Below, one piece after another: positions 34,118 through 43,309 of a DNA stretch of 64,000 nt. Under the pieces are notes generated by a model. The model had not been told where the DNA came from. It saw only the letters and a program-made list of their open reading frames with translations, and did no database searches. Every line of letters begins with the position of its first letter. Positions within the stretch are counted from its first letter, which is position 1. Origin of the DNA: an uncultured Clostridia bacterium (GTDB lineage: Bacteria; Bacillota; Clostridia; Oscillospirales; Ruminococcaceae); contig CALXHI010000018.1 of NCBI GenBank assembly GCA_944388075.1, forward strand, positions 62,001-126,000, read 5' to 3'. Made by a program: the position numbers and the translations under genes.

Positions 34118-34132
34118 AAGGAGTGAACCATA

Positions 34133-34474
34133 TTGCGAAAACCAGTCCATAGCCATCACAAGCACAGCCACACGCCCCACGACTGCTCCCGTGACCTCGA
34201 GGAGCGTGCCATCCGTCTCGGCGAATACATCCTCGAGCACGAGGCGACCGTTCGTGCAGCCGCCAAGGTGTTCGGCATTTCCAAGTCCACCGTCCACAAG
34301 GATATTTCCACAAAGCTACCCGAGCTGCAGCCGGCACTCTATTTGCAGGTCAAGGAAATCATCGAGCGCAATAAGCAGGAACGGCATATCCGTGGCGGAC
34401 TTGCCACAAAACGAAAGTATGAACAGCAAAAGCAACACAAAAATCCGAATTCTGATGCTCGCTCCTGCCTCTAA
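34133..34474 (+). CDS. spoIIID: Sporulation transcription regulator SpoIIID
   Basis: Mother-cell DNA-binding regulator acting with sigma-E. It has 113 residues: a His-rich N-terminal extension (1-18), the conserved core RDLEERAIRLGEYILE, the helix-turn-helix VRAAAKVFGISKSTVHKDIS, and the basic stretch IRGGLATKRKY. The start is TTG 34133, supported by AAGGAG 9 nt upstream and the absence of a nearby ATG. The extension relative to the ~93-residue Bacillus protein is notable. Confidence 0.93.
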   Translation: MRKPVHSHHKHSHTPHDCSRDLEERAIRLGEYILEHEATVRAAAKVFGISKSTVHKDISTKLPELQPALYLQVKEIIERNKQERHIRGGLATKRKYEQQKQHKNPNSDARSCL

Positions 34475-34486
34475 CGGCAGGAGTTT
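34462..34486 (+). terminator. spoIIID terminator
   Basis: CTCCTGCC (34462-34469) pairs with GGCAGGAG (34476-34483) over a loop that contains the spoIIID stop codon, followed by TTT. Weak U-tract. Confidence 0.5.
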
Positions 34487-34531
34487 GACCATTTGCACGA
34501 AAATTCTGTCGAGAAAGCGGTTGTTTTTCCC

Positions 34532-34559
34532 TTGACAAAATCCAGAAATGTAGTAAAAT
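34532..34559 (+). promoter_or_regulatory. pfkA promoter
   Basis: TTGACA (34532-34537), 16 bp, TAAAAT (34554-34559). The start near 34566 is followed by a perfect 8-bp stem-loop GATGTGTG/CACACATC (34570-34592), then about 57 nt to pfkA. Confidence 0.7.
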
Positions 34560-34649
34560 ATAAGATAGGGATGTGTGAGGTTCGCACACATCTGATCGAA
34601 ATATCAAGGATATGCTGCCATTGCGCAGAAATCAAGGAGGATACTTTCT

Positions 34650-35609
34650 ATGAAGAAAATTGGTGTATTGACGAGCGGCGGCGATGCCCCGGGTATGAAC
34701 GCTGCTATCCGTGCCGTATGCCGCAGTGCCATCTCGAGAGGTATGGACGTCGTCGGCATTCGCCGTGGCTACAACGGCCTCATCAACGGCGATGTCTTTG
34801 ACATGAATCTCCGTTCAGTCTCCTCGATCGTCCAGCGTGGCGGCACTCTGCTCTTTACCGCACGCTGTCCCGAATTCAAAACCGAAGAAGGGTTACAGAA
34901 GGCTGTTAAGACCTGCAAGGAGTTGGGCATCGAAGGCTTGGCTGTCATCGGTGGCGACGGCTCTTATCGTGGTGCAGGTGACCTGTCGGTTCGCGGCATT
35001 CCCTGTATCGGTCTGCCGGGTACCATCGACAACGATATCGCAAGCACCGATTTCACCATCGGCTACGATACCGCTATGAACACCGTTATGGAGCTGGTTG
35101 ACAAGCTGCGTGACACTTCGCACAGCCATGACCGCTGCTCTGTTGTTGAGGTTATGGGCCGTAACGCCGGCTACATCGCCGTCAACACTGCTGTTGCCTG
35201 CGGTGCAACCGCTGTCATCTGCCCAGAGAAGCCCTATGATATCGATGTCATCATCGAGAAGATGCTCCGTACCCGTAAGGTCGGCAAGCAAAACTTCATC
35301 ATCATCGTTGCTGAGGGCATCGGTGGCTCCGAGCAAATTGCAAAATATATTCAGGAGAAGTCCGGCATTGAGGCTCGTGCAACCATTTTGGGGCACGTGC
35401 AGCGTGGCGGTTCTCCGACCGTCCGTGACCGTGTGCTGGCAAGCCAGATGGGTAACTACGCTGTCGAGCTGCTCGAAAAGGGCATCGGCAACCGTGCCAT
35501 CGGTGTGCGTGGTACACAGCTCGTGGACTACGATATCCAAGAGGCTTTGAAAATGAAGAAGCCGTTTGATGATGCCATCTACAATCTGACTGACATCATC
35601 AGCATTTAA
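34650..35609 (+). CDS. pfkA: ATP-dependent 6-phosphofructokinase
   Basis: Committed step of glycolysis, fructose-6-phosphate to fructose-1,6-bisphosphate. It has 319 residues, standard for the bacterial allosteric form. Motifs: LTSGGDAPGMNA (ATP), IGGDGSYRGA, the catalytic GLPGTIDNDIASTDFT, VVEVMGRNAGYIA and GHVQRGGSPTVRDR. The Gly in GGDGSYRG argues for ATP rather than pyrophosphate. Good AAGGAGG site. The folate transporter leader follows 39 nt after the stop without a terminator. Confidence 0.96.
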   Translation: MKKIGVLTSGGDAPGMNAAIRAVCRSAISRGMDVVGIRRGYNGLINGDVFDMNLRSVSSIVQRGGTLLFTARCPEFKTEEGLQKAVKTCKELGIEGLAVIGGDGSYRGAGDLSVRGIPCIGLPGTIDNDIASTDFTIGYDTAMNTVMELVDKLRDTSHSHDRCSVVEVMGRNAGYIAVNTAVACGATAVICPEKPYDIDVIIEKMLRTRKVGKQNFIIIVAEGIGGSEQIAKYIQEKSGIEARATILGHVQRGGSPTVRDRVLASQMGNYAVELLEKGIGNRAIGVRGTQLVDYDIQEALKMKKPFDDAIYNLTDIISI

Positions 35610-35645
35610 GCCCGGATGCTTCGTACCGCAGTCATCGACTGTGGA

Positions 35646-35838
35646 CGCATCAGAGTAGGAAATCCTGCGTCAAGTGCCGCCCGAACGGGGAGTTGTCGGA
35701 CGGACGAAAAGCCTTTGGGCTTGCGGTAGGGTTTCCGCATCCCGCTGACGCATGAAGTGAGTGCTGCTCCTTTGTGCATTGGCTCGCCATCCAAATTCAG
35801 GCGATGCCCTTTGCTGCATCGCCGCAACCACAAAGGAG
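35646..35838 (+). promoter_or_regulatory. THF riboswitch with Shine-Dalgarno sequester
   Basis: The aptamer spans about 35648-35750. It contains AGAGTAGG, TGCGTCAAGTG, GGGGAGTTGTCGG, GGACGAAAAGCC and TTGCGGTAGGGTTTCCGCAT ending CCCGCTGA, closed by TCAG/CTGA. These match the tetrahydrofolate riboswitch layout. Downstream, CTCCTTTGTG (35767-35776) is perfectly complementary to CACAAAGGAG (35829-35838), which holds the ribosome binding site of folT; a perfect 8-bp hairpin GGCGATGC/GCATCGCC (35800-35823) lies inside. This predicts translational control by folate. Confidence 0.82.
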
Positions 35839-35845
35839 TATGTCT

Positions 35846-36445
35846 ATGAAACGTTTTCTCTCGTCCTTCCGCAGTTCTGCATTGGAACTGCGGGATTTGC
35901 GCTGTGTGCTGGTCACCGGGCTCTTGATCGCACTGTCCATGATCATTGAAGCGCATACCATCATAATCGGCTTTGCCAAGATCAATTTCGCCTACCTCGC
36001 AACCGCAGCCATCGGTATGCTGTATGGTCCCGTGGTCAGTGCCTTTGCCGGCGGTATCTGTGATATCGTAGGCTTTCTTGCAAAGCCGGACGGCGGTTTT
36101 CTGCCGCTGTACACGCTGTTTGGTGTCGGTCAGGGTCTGATCTACGGCATGATCGCCTACCACAAGTTGCCGCTCGCACAGGGCAAGCGTTACGATATTT
36201 CCATGGCAATTCGCCTGAGCATCGCCCGTGTGTTGGACGTAGTGATCATCAATTTGCTTTGTAATACCGCCGCCAACCTCTACTACGGTTTCATTCCGGA
36301 CGAGGCATACACCGCTGCGGTTACCGCTCGTGTGATCAAAAATGTTGTTCTGCTGCCGGTGGATATCCTCCTGATTTCCGTGGTCTTGATTGCAGTGCTG
36401 AAAGCCTATCACATCGTATTCGGAAAGCAGCAGCGGCTCGCATGA
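35846..36445 (+). CDS. folT: Folate ECF transporter substrate-binding (S) component
   Basis: Membrane S component that binds folate and works with an EcfA-EcfA'-EcfT energising module. It has 199 residues and about five to six membrane segments. The N-terminal region has ELRDLRCVLVTGLLIALSMIIE, typical of the folate family, and IGMLYGPVVSAFAGGICDIVGFL. The start ATG 35846 is set by AAAGGAG 7 nt upstream. The THF riboswitch before it makes folate the likely substrate. The shared EcfA1/EcfA2/EcfT genes are at 45.3-47.8 kb. Confidence 0.9.
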   Translation: MKRFLSSFRSSALELRDLRCVLVTGLLIALSMIIEAHTIIIGFAKINFAYLATAAIGMLYGPVVSAFAGGICDIVGFLAKPDGGFLPLYTLFGVGQGLIYGMIAYHKLPLAQGKRYDISMAIRLSIARVLDVVIINLLCNTAANLYYGFIPDEAYTAAVTARVIKNVVLLPVDILLISVVLIAVLKAYHIVFGKQQRLA

Positions 36446-36475
36446 CCGATATTTTCATCCAAAGGAGTACCTGTT

Positions 36476-37291
36476 ATGACCATTGGATTCCTTGGCGTCG
36501 GCAACATGGGTACTGCGATGCTCAACGGCATCGCCAACTCCCCCCTTTGCGCCGACAAAACAATTTCCGCTATCTTCGCATTTGATACCAATGCCGAACG
36601 GCTTGCCGCTTTGGCATACAAATCCGTTTCCATCTGTGAAACAGCACAGCAGCTCGTAGACGCCTCGGATTACCTGATTCTTGCGGTCAAGCCGCAGGTG
36701 CTTGCGGATGTTCTCGATGCGCTGACGATTCGTCCCGATCAGGTACTGATTTCGATTGGTGCCGGTATTGGTGCGGATTTCATTCGTTCCCATACCGTCC
36801 CCGATGCAAAGATTATCCTCGTCATGCCCAATACGCCGCTGATGCTCGGGCAGGGTGCATCTGCGCTTGCAAAATGTGATGGCGTATCCGATGACGCATT
36901 TGCATTTGCACTCGCACTGTTCCGTACCTGTGGCATCGCAGAGGAAATTCCCGAATCGAAGATGAAAGAGATTATTGCCATCAACGGCAGCAGCCCGGCG
37001 TTTCTCTATCTCTTTGCCAAAGGTTTCCTCGATTATGCAGCTTCCGAGGGCATTGATGCCGATGTGGCATTGCGTCTCTTTGCACAGAGCATGATTGGCT
37101 CTGCCAAGATGCTGACCGATTCCGGTCATACGGTAGACGAGCTGATCAAAATGGTATCGTCGCCGGGCGGCACAACGCTTGCCGGTCTTGATACGCTCTA
37201 TCAAGGCGACTTAAACGGCATTACAATGCAGTGCTGCGATGCCTGCACACATCGTGCCTACACCCTGGCAGGCGAAGAAAAGAAATCCTGA
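36476..37291 (+). CDS. proC: Pyrroline-5-carboxylate reductase
   Basis: Last step of proline synthesis. It has 271 residues. The NAD(P)-binding start is TIGFLGVGNMGTAMLNGI, followed by VKPQVLADVLDAL, VMPNTPLMLGQGASAL and the C-terminal proline-site block ELIKMVSSPGGTTLAGLD. AAAGGAG precedes the ATG. It lies 30 nt after folT, probably in the same transcript. Confidence 0.95.
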   Translation: MTIGFLGVGNMGTAMLNGIANSPLCADKTISAIFAFDTNAERLAALAYKSVSICETAQQLVDASDYLILAVKPQVLADVLDALTIRPDQVLISIGAGIGADFIRSHTVPDAKIILVMPNTPLMLGQGASALAKCDGVSDDAFAFALALFRTCGIAEEIPESKMKEIIAINGSSPAFLYLFAKGFLDYAASEGIDADVALRLFAQSMIGSAKMLTDSGHTVDELIKMVSSPGGTTLAGLDTLYQGDLNGITMQCCDACTHRAYTLAGEEKKS

Positions 37292-37344
37292 TTTTGAGCA
37301 TATTCCCGCCCGCTTGTCCATAGGATAACAGCGGAGGGATGCTT

Positions 37345-37983
37345 ATGAAATCAATCAAGCACTTGTTATTTCATACTGTTTCGTACCGTCGGACTGCGAC
37401 CTCTTCCATTCCCACAGGAACGCTCGTAATCCGACGCCTTTTTCTCTGTATCCTGCTTGGGGTCGCACTCGGTACGGCATGGCTTGCCTGTGATACCGTC
37501 CCCACATACGGATATCAGGGACTTGCCGTCTCGACCGAGCCGCAAACGCTCTGGACATTGTGCTGCCGTGTGGCAAAACCATTGCTGCTGCTCTGGATTT
37601 GCTGTTTGGCAAGCGGATTCTCCGCCATCGGACAACCGATTCCCCTGCTTATGCTCTTGCTGCGTGGGGTGGCAATCGGTGCAGCAATCGCACAATGTTT
37701 CCTGCAATATGGCTTGGCACATGGCTTGCCGATTGTCGGGCTGTGCATTTTGCCGCTAGCGTTCAGTACATCATGGATTCTCGTGTTGGCGGCAAGAGAT
37801 GCACTACGGCTTTCCGGTCAAACAGCAGGCTATCTTTTTTCCGGGAAACCCCATGTAGACATCAAAGATATGACCCGTACCTATGGTATCAAGTTTTTGG
37901 CATGGCTTGTGATGCTGCTTGCTGCATCGGTTCTACACAGCCTTATGTTCGCCTTCGTGTACTTCAAACTGCATATACCTTAG
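37345..37983 (+). CDS. SpoIIM-like stage II sporulation membrane protein
   Basis: A 212-residue protein with about five hydrophobic segments (near residues 30-48, 74-92, 98-118, 125-150 and 185-208). The order and wording of WICCLASGFSAIGQPIPLLM followed by LLRGVAIGAAIAQ and a Gly-rich turn resemble SpoIIM, part of the SpoIIDMP peptidoglycan machinery for engulfment. The fit is by pattern only. ATG 37345 follows GGAGGG; an ATG two codons earlier overlaps the ribosome binding site. Confidence 0.5.
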   Translation: MKSIKHLLFHTVSYRRTATSSIPTGTLVIRRLFLCILLGVALGTAWLACDTVPTYGYQGLAVSTEPQTLWTLCCRVAKPLLLLWICCLASGFSAIGQPIPLLMLLLRGVAIGAAIAQCFLQYGLAHGLPIVGLCILPLAFSTSWILVLAARDALRLSGQTAGYLFSGKPHVDIKDMTRTYGIKFLAWLVMLLAASVLHSLMFAFVYFKLHIP

Positions 37984-38032
37984 CGGCATGCGACAACATG
38001 TCGCATTCATACCGAAAGGAGATGCGTTCTCA

Positions 38033-38938
38033 TTGGGATTTTTCGGTGGCTATGAAAACGCCGGCCCCGGCATCAACCCCAACGCCCCCAAGAAAGCACC
38101 ATTCTTCCGATTCTGGGAGCTGCTCTGGCGCAATCTGGGCAAGATTCTGACCCTCAATCTCATCTATACCTGCTATCACGCACCGCTTCTGTTCTCGTTG
38201 ATCGTATTCATGGAAACGAGCAACAAGCTGACAATTCCGTTTACCATTGCGTTACTGGTGTTGCAATTGTTGCTTGAGGGACCTATCATAGCGGGCTGCA
38301 CGAAGGCCCTGCGTTTGATCGTACTGGACAAACCCTGTGCTGTCTATGATGAATTTAAGGAGGGCTTTTCCAAAAACTTTGGGGTTTCTTTCCTCACAGT
38401 GTTGATTGACACGCTCATCGCCGCATCGGTTTACTCCGGCTTCCATATTTACCCGATGCTTGCGGAACAATCCGACAGCAAGCTTTTCTATGTCGCATTC
38501 GGATTGAATATTGCCGTTGGGTTGATTGTACTGTTCATGAATTTCTACATTCTCCCATTGCAAGTGGCAACCAAGCTCTCGAAAAAGAGCGTATTTAAGA
38601 ATGCGTTCATGCTTGCGTTTCTATCGCCGAAAGCCTGCTTTATCACGCTTGGCGGCACAGTACTGATGCTTGCTATTGCAGTCGGACTGATGCTCATCAG
38701 CGGATACTTGATGTTCCTGCTGGCATTTTTTCCGGCAGCCTTCATCGGATATCTCGTGATGTTCGTCAATTATCCGGTCATCCAGAAATATGTCATCCGT
38801 CCCTATTACGAGGAAACCGGTGAGCCAAATCCCGAGGAGGATGAAATCATCCCCGAGGAGGAACGTATCTTTACCGACCGTGGCGGTACGGAAACACCCG
38901 TCAAAAAGTCCAAGAACAAGGGCAAAACCATATCGTAA
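38033..38938 (+). CDS. DUF624 (YesL-like) membrane protein
   Basis: A 301-residue protein with five to six membrane segments between about 35 and 250 and an acidic-then-basic C-terminal tail. The start region GFFGGYENAGPGINPNAPKK and the first segment FRFWELLWRNLGKILTLNLIY match the YesL/DUF624 pattern. Start TTG 38033 is the only one compatible with AAAGGAG 11 nt upstream. YesL-type genes often sit near sugar transporters; here it follows the SpoIIM-like gene and no transporter is nearby. Function unknown. Confidence 0.75.
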   Translation: MGFFGGYENAGPGINPNAPKKAPFFRFWELLWRNLGKILTLNLIYTCYHAPLLFSLIVFMETSNKLTIPFTIALLVLQLLLEGPIIAGCTKALRLIVLDKPCAVYDEFKEGFSKNFGVSFLTVLIDTLIAASVYSGFHIYPMLAEQSDSKLFYVAFGLNIAVGLIVLFMNFYILPLQVATKLSKKSVFKNAFMLAFLSPKACFITLGGTVLMLAIAVGLMLISGYLMFLLAFFPAAFIGYLVMFVNYPVIQKYVIRPYYEETGEPNPEEDEIIPEEERIFTDRGGTETPVKKSKNKGKTIS

Positions 38939-38941
38939 CCA

Positions 38942-38980
38942 AAAAGGCTGTACGTCCGAGAACGTACAGCCTTTTCTTTT
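38942..38980 (+). terminator. Strong terminator after the DUF624 gene
   Basis: AAAAGGCTGTACGT (38942-38955) pairs perfectly with ACGTACAGCCTTTT (38962-38975) over a 6-nt loop, followed by CTTTTTG. The A-rich opposite side also makes it usable for the convergent AIM24 gene. Confidence 0.9.
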
Positions 38981-38988
38981 TGATGAGA

Positions 38989-39747
38989 TTAGCCGACCGG
39001 CATCATCAAGACCTTGCCCGTGCCACGATAAACATTGACCAAACCTTCGCCCGATGCTGCCGAGCCCAGCAGGCTCTTGCCCGAACGCTCCACTGTGAAG
39101 TCCAGCGAACCGCTCCATGCAATGGCGTAGTTGCCATCAATTTTCAGCACATCATTTTGCAGCGTAATCTCAACCAATTCCTCCTTCGGGCAGGACGATT
39201 CGATGCAGAATACACCCATACCGTTCAAGCTCAGATTGAAAAGCCCCTCACCGCCTGCCACCGCCGACGAAAGATTGCTGCGCATAACCGCCTTATGCTG
39301 CAATGCCGAATCGCATGCCAAAAACAGACCGTCATCCAGCACAACCGAACCATTCCAATCCGCCGTATTGAGCAGCTGCAAGTGACGATAAGTCGGTTCG
39401 AGCACCAGCACGCCATCGCCGGTGTACTCCGGCTTGATGGCAGACTCGCCGGTCACTTTGCCTCGCACAGCCTTGCCAAAGAAATCTCCTACACCCTTCA
39501 CACCGGTCGTTGCATTGACATTGCCGAGCATCCACTGCATCGCACCGGCTTGCGTGGTGATATTCGCTTTTTTGAGGTCGCAGATTACCTGACGGCGGCG
39601 TACATTCATTTGAGATGCAAAATAAGCCGTCTGTGCCGACATCGGGGTAACACTCAAATCTCGCAGATACTCGATAATCGTAAACGGTCCCTGCTGATCA
39701 ATCATCTTGATATCATCATTGTCGAAAAAGTTTTTGACTCCGTACAT
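38989..39747 (-). CDS. AIM24 family protein
   Basis: A 252-residue beta-rich protein of the AIM24/TIGR00266 family, function unknown. Family traits are the repeated Gly-rich strands GDGVLVLEPTYRHLQLLN, GEGLFNLSLNGMGVFCIES and ASGEGLVNVYRGTGKVLMMP near the C-terminus. No signal peptide or membrane segment. ATG 39747 follows GGAGG with 5 nt. Last gene of the long ruvC-to-AIM24 gene run, 26 nt behind the Clp ATPase gene. Confidence 0.8.
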   Translation of the reverse strand: MYGVKNFFDNDDIKMIDQQGPFTIIEYLRDLSVTPMSAQTAYFASQMNVRRRQVICDLKKANITTQAGAMQWMLGNVNATTGVKGVGDFFGKAVRGKVTGESAIKPEYTGDGVLVLEPTYRHLQLLNTADWNGSVVLDDGLFLACDSALQHKAVMRSNLSSAVAGGEGLFNLSLNGMGVFCIESSCPKEELVEITLQNDVLKIDGNYAIAWSGSLDFTVERSGKSLLGSAASGEGLVNVYRGTGKVLMMPVG

Positions 39748-39773
39748 AGCGGCCTCCAAATCAAAAATTGCAA

Positions 39774-42182
39774 TTAAAACGGTGCATCGGGAATTTCCGG
39801 CAAATCCGGCAGTTCAAACACACCATCCGCATCCATCGGCTCGGATTCCGATTTGCATTCCGGTTCTACAGTCGATGCCGCAGCAAATTCTGCATTCACC
39901 TGAATGGCATTCTCCACAACATCAACTGCCAAAGCGGTCGGACGCTGTGCCGAATCCACAATGATTCCGGCAATCTTATCCTCAACCTCATCACGCAGCA
40001 CACGGCGAATATCTCTGGCACCGTATTTCTGCCCATGCGCCTTCTGTGCCACCCATTCGAGAACTGCGGTATCCCATGTGAGCAAAATGGACTGCTCTGA
40101 CAACGCATCAGCGGTTTCTTTCAACATCAGCTTCGTAATCTCGGCATAGCTTTCCACGCTCAGCGGACGGAACACGATGATATCATCCAGACGGCCAATG
40201 AATTCCGGTCGCAGGAACTCCGTCAATGCCTTCATGGCACGCTCCTTCGAAATTTCCTCCATCGTCTTATTAAAGCCCACACCGGTCGAGCGATCGGTGC
40301 TGCCGGCATTCGAGGTCATGATAATGATGGTGTTCTCGAAATTGATGTTACGACCCTGTGCGTCGTCGATATGACCTTCGTCGAGGATCTGGAGCAGCAG
40401 ATTCATCACATCCGGATGTGCCTTCTCGATTTCGTCAAAGAGAATGACGGAATAGGGTCTGCGGCGCACCTTTTCGGTCAACTGTCCTGCCTCATCATAC
40501 CCAACATAACCGGGCGGCGAACCCACCAAACGAGATACCGTGTGTTTCTCCATGTATTCGGTCATATCCAGACGTATCAACGGCTCGGTCGAGTCAAACA
40601 GCTCGCTCGACAGCACCTTGACCAGCTCGGTTTTACCAACACCCGTCGGACCGACAAAGATGAACGATGCCGGTCTGCGCCGCTTGGTCAGCTGTACTCT
40701 CGTCCGTTTGATGGCATTGACCAGTGCATGAATCGCTTCATCCTGACCGATGATACGGGCTTTGAGCGTTTCCTCGAGCATTTTGAGCTTAGCATATTCG
40801 GTTTCCTCGATTTTGTTTGCAGGGATACCCGTCCAAACCTCGATGACATGTGCCAAATCCGATGGTGTGACCGTCACTTCAACAGGATTTGCGTTCAACG
40901 CCTCCATATGCGCATTCATCCGAATCAGGTCGCCCTTTTTCTCAGCCAGCAGCTCATAATTGGGATTGGTTGCATTCTCGATTTCATCAATTTCCGCCTG
41001 CTTTGCAGCAATCTCCTTGGAAAGGCTTTCTTTTTCGTTCAGCTCCGGATGCTGAATACCGACATAGGCAAGGCACTCATCCAGCAAATCGATCGCCTTA
41101 TCCGGCAGAAAGCGGTCGGTGATATAGCGTTCCGAGAGTACAACACAAAGCCGCAGCATCTCCGGCGTAATGGACACGCCATGGAATTGCTCATAATAGC
41201 GTGCGATACCGTGGAGAATTTGCACAGCCTCGTCCACGGTCGGCTCATTGACTGTGATAGGCTGGAAACGGCGTTCGAGTGCGCCGTCCTTCTCTATATA
41301 CTTACGATATTCGGCAAAGGTCGTCGCACCAATGACCTGCACCTCACCACGAGACAGTGCGGGCTTCAAAATATTGGCGGCACTCATCGAGCCTTCCGCA
41401 TCGCCTGCACCGACCAGAATATGAATCTCATCAATGAAGAGGATGATATTGCCCTCTTCTTTAATTTCCTCGATCAGACCCTTGACACGGCTTTCAAACT
41501 GACCACGGAACTGCGTTCCGGCAACCAATGCTGTCATATCCAGCAACATCACACGCTTATGACGCAAATGATAGGGTACTTTTCCCTCCACGATATGGAG
41601 GGCAATTCCCTCGGCAATTGCGGTTTTACCGACACCCGGTTCACCAATCAGACAAGGGTTATTTTTTTGACGGCGAGAGAGAATCTGAACCGCACGGGTA
41701 ATTTCCCGCTCTCTGCCGATAATTCGATCGAGTGTACCGTCCTGCGCCTTCTGTGTCAAGTCGGTGCAATAGCTGCTCAGATATTTGGATTCCTTTTTCT
41801 TTTCTCTTTTGGAATGCTCCCGATGCCGTTCCGGACGCCTCGACGACTCCTGTGGTTCACCCGATCCGGCAGCTTCTCCTGCTTCCGCTGCCGGTTCCGA
41901 TTTACTTTGGTCGGCGGCAAACAGATTTTGGATGAAGTTCGGCAATGTGCCGGCACCACCCGGTTCAAAAGACTCATCCCGCATCAAATCCATCATCTGA
42001 TCGCTCATTGCCTCGACATCCTCATCCGTGATGCCCATATGCTCCATATATTCTGCCACCTGCGGAATATTGAGTGCCTTAGCACATGCAAGGCAATATC
42101 CCTCATTGCGTTTTTCTGTCCCGTTCATCGTTGTCAGAAAGACGATGGCAGGTCGTTTCTTACATTTGCTGCACAATACCAT
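39774..42182 (-). CDS. clpE: ClpE-like Clp ATPase with N-terminal zinc finger
   Basis: Hsp100 unfoldase that feeds ClpP. It has 802 residues: a zinc finger with Cys4, Cys7, Cys30 and Cys33, a variable Glu/Ser-rich linker (to ~135), AAA-1 with Walker A GEPGVGKT (180-187) and [12 protein letters not shown], a short coiled coil, AAA-2 with [13 protein letters not shown] and [10 protein letters not shown], and VGF in GVGFNK as the likely ClpP-contact loop. The zinc finger instead of Clp-N repeats points to ClpE rather than ClpC. ATG 42182 fits AGCAGG better than ATG 42188. No CtsR box is seen. Confidence 0.88.
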   Translation of the reverse strand: MVLCSKCKKRPAIVFLTTMNGTEKRNEGYCLACAKALNIPQVAEYMEHMGITDEDVEAMSDQMMDLMRDESFEPGGAGTLPNFIQNLFAADQSKSEPAAEAGEAAGSGEPQESSRRPERHREHSKREKKKESKYLSSYCTDLTQKAQDGTLDRIIGREREITRAVQILSRRQKNNPCLIGEPGVGKTAIAEGIALHIVEGKVPYHLRHKRVMLLDMTALVAGTQFRGQFESRVKGLIEEIKEEGNIILFIDEIHILVGAGDAEGSMSAANILKPALSRGEVQVIGATTFAEYRKYIEKDGALERRFQPITVNEPTVDEAVQILHGIARYYEQFHGVSITPEMLRLCVVLSERYITDRFLPDKAIDLLDECLAYVGIQHPELNEKESLSKEIAAKQAEIDEIENATNPNYELLAEKKGDLIRMNAHMEALNANPVEVTVTPSDLAHVIEVWTGIPANKIEETEYAKLKMLEETLKARIIGQDEAIHALVNAIKRTRVQLTKRRRPASFIFVGPTGVGKTELVKVLSSELFDSTEPLIRLDMTEYMEKHTVSRLVGSPPGYVGYDEAGQLTEKVRRRPYSVILFDEIEKAHPDVMNLLLQILDEGHIDDAQGRNINFENTIIIMTSNAGSTDRSTGVGFNKTMEEISKERAMKALTEFLRPEFIGRLDDIIVFRPLSVESYAEITKLMLKETADALSEQSILLTWDTAVLEWVAQKAHGQKYGARDIRRVLRDEVEDKIAGIIVDSAQRPTALAVDVVENAIQVNAEFAAASTVEPECKSESEPMDADGVFELPDLPEIPDAPF

Positions 42183-42283
42183 ATTCATTTCCTGCTCTAA
42201 GCTAAAAAGCTGAGCATGACTCCTTTCCTATGGGATTCGACCGCTTTCGGTTCTCTTAGATCGGGTTCTCCCTTTTCACGCCG

Positions 42284-43195
42284 TTACAGCAGCCGGTTCA
42301 AACTTGTATACAGAGGCCTGAATAAGTAGCTGGCCTCGATGGTTTCTTCGTTAAAGCAGAGCAGTGAGCCGCCACCCAACATGACAATCAGCTGAATGAC
42401 CTGTGTCAGCAGCACCAGCATCACACAAGCCTCGATGATACCAAGCAAGCCACCCAGTACATGATCCTTTACCCGTGTGACATTGAAAACCAGTCTATAT
42501 TCCAGCATAGAAGCAATAAATGCCACGAAAACCATAATCAGCGAGAAAATTGCAAGAAAGACAAAAATGCGGTAGACCTCCTCCGAAGGCTCTCGTGCAA
42601 ATTGCTCCTCGATGTACTCGGCTATTTCCGTAGCGGTATGGGATTCCTGATAGAACATCCGAATCATGCGGTACATCAAATCCGGATCCTCCGCATAAGC
42701 AGCCTCGAACGAGCGGCGAACATAAACCGGAAGATATTCCTCCAGCTTTGCGCCATACTCGATGAGGAATGCTTCCTCCAGATTTTCGTGAAATGCTTCA
42801 AAGGTGTCAACCTCATATTCACATTTCTCATTGATTTTATGATAAAGCATCATGTCAAAATTCTGATCGATGGAATTCTCCAGTACGAAATGCACTTCTG
42901 CTTTATTCATGTTAGTCCCGTATTGTTTCATGTTAATGGCATCGCTGAAGATACGAGAAAAGTCCGTCAATCGATTGACATCCTGAATCGAAGTGATGAC
43001 ACTTTCTTTTGCCATGACCTCATAGAGTGTCGGTGCGATGGCTGCCGACAAAAATGATGCCACAACCGATACGACCAGATAGCCGAGGCTCATCACCAAC
43101 ACCTTGGTCATTCCTCGCTTGGCATTGGAGTAGATAAAGGCTGCTGCTACAATAATCACCAGCGCATCGAATATCCACCAAAATTGCGTCCCCAT
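42284..43195 (-). CDS. CvpA-family membrane protein
   Basis: A 303-residue protein with two N-terminal membrane segments (about 5-25 and 35-58), a long acidic extracytoplasmic region (about 60-200) and two C-terminal segments (about 212-235 and 250-275). The C-terminal HVLGGLLGIIEACVMLVL resembles CvpA (colicin V production) proteins; the large insertion between the halves is unusual. ATG 43195 follows GGGAGG. Function unknown in Firmicutes. The gap to the next upstream gene (114 nt) shows no clear promoter. Confidence 0.6.
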   Translation of the reverse strand: MGTQFWWIFDALVIIVAAAFIYSNAKRGMTKVLVMSLGYLVVSVVASFLSAAIAPTLYEVMAKESVITSIQDVNRLTDFSRIFSDAINMKQYGTNMNKAEVHFVLENSIDQNFDMMLYHKINEKCEYEVDTFEAFHENLEEAFLIEYGAKLEEYLPVYVRRSFEAAYAEDPDLMYRMIRMFYQESHTATEIAEYIEEQFAREPSEEVYRIFVFLAIFSLIMVFVAFIASMLEYRLVFNVTRVKDHVLGGLLGIIEACVMLVLLTQVIQLIVMLGGGSLLCFNEETIEASYLFRPLYTSLNRLL

Positions 43196-43309
43196 ACTTG
43201 TTCCTCCCAATGGGCTGTGCCAATTCTGCCCCATACAGACGACACCCATACTAACATTATTTTCCGTGCTATTGGCACTGTATCCTCTTTTTCTTTTTCC
43301 CTTTTCCCG

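Noticed and set aside
34076-34132. Sigma-E promoter for spoIIID
   Set aside because: CATACACC resembles a sigma-E -10, but no -35 lies at 14-18 bp and the sequence is in a hairpin loop next to the ribosome binding site.
37560-38150. 196-codon plus-strand frame that contains an ATG right after AAAGGAG
   Set aside because: It is out of frame with both the SpoIIM-like and DUF624 genes and has no protein character; the TTG at 38033 opens the recognisable DUF624 protein.
40371-42200. 609-codon open frame on the plus strand
   Set aside because: It is the antisense shadow of the Clp ATPase gene; the minus strand carries both Walker motifs and the zinc finger.
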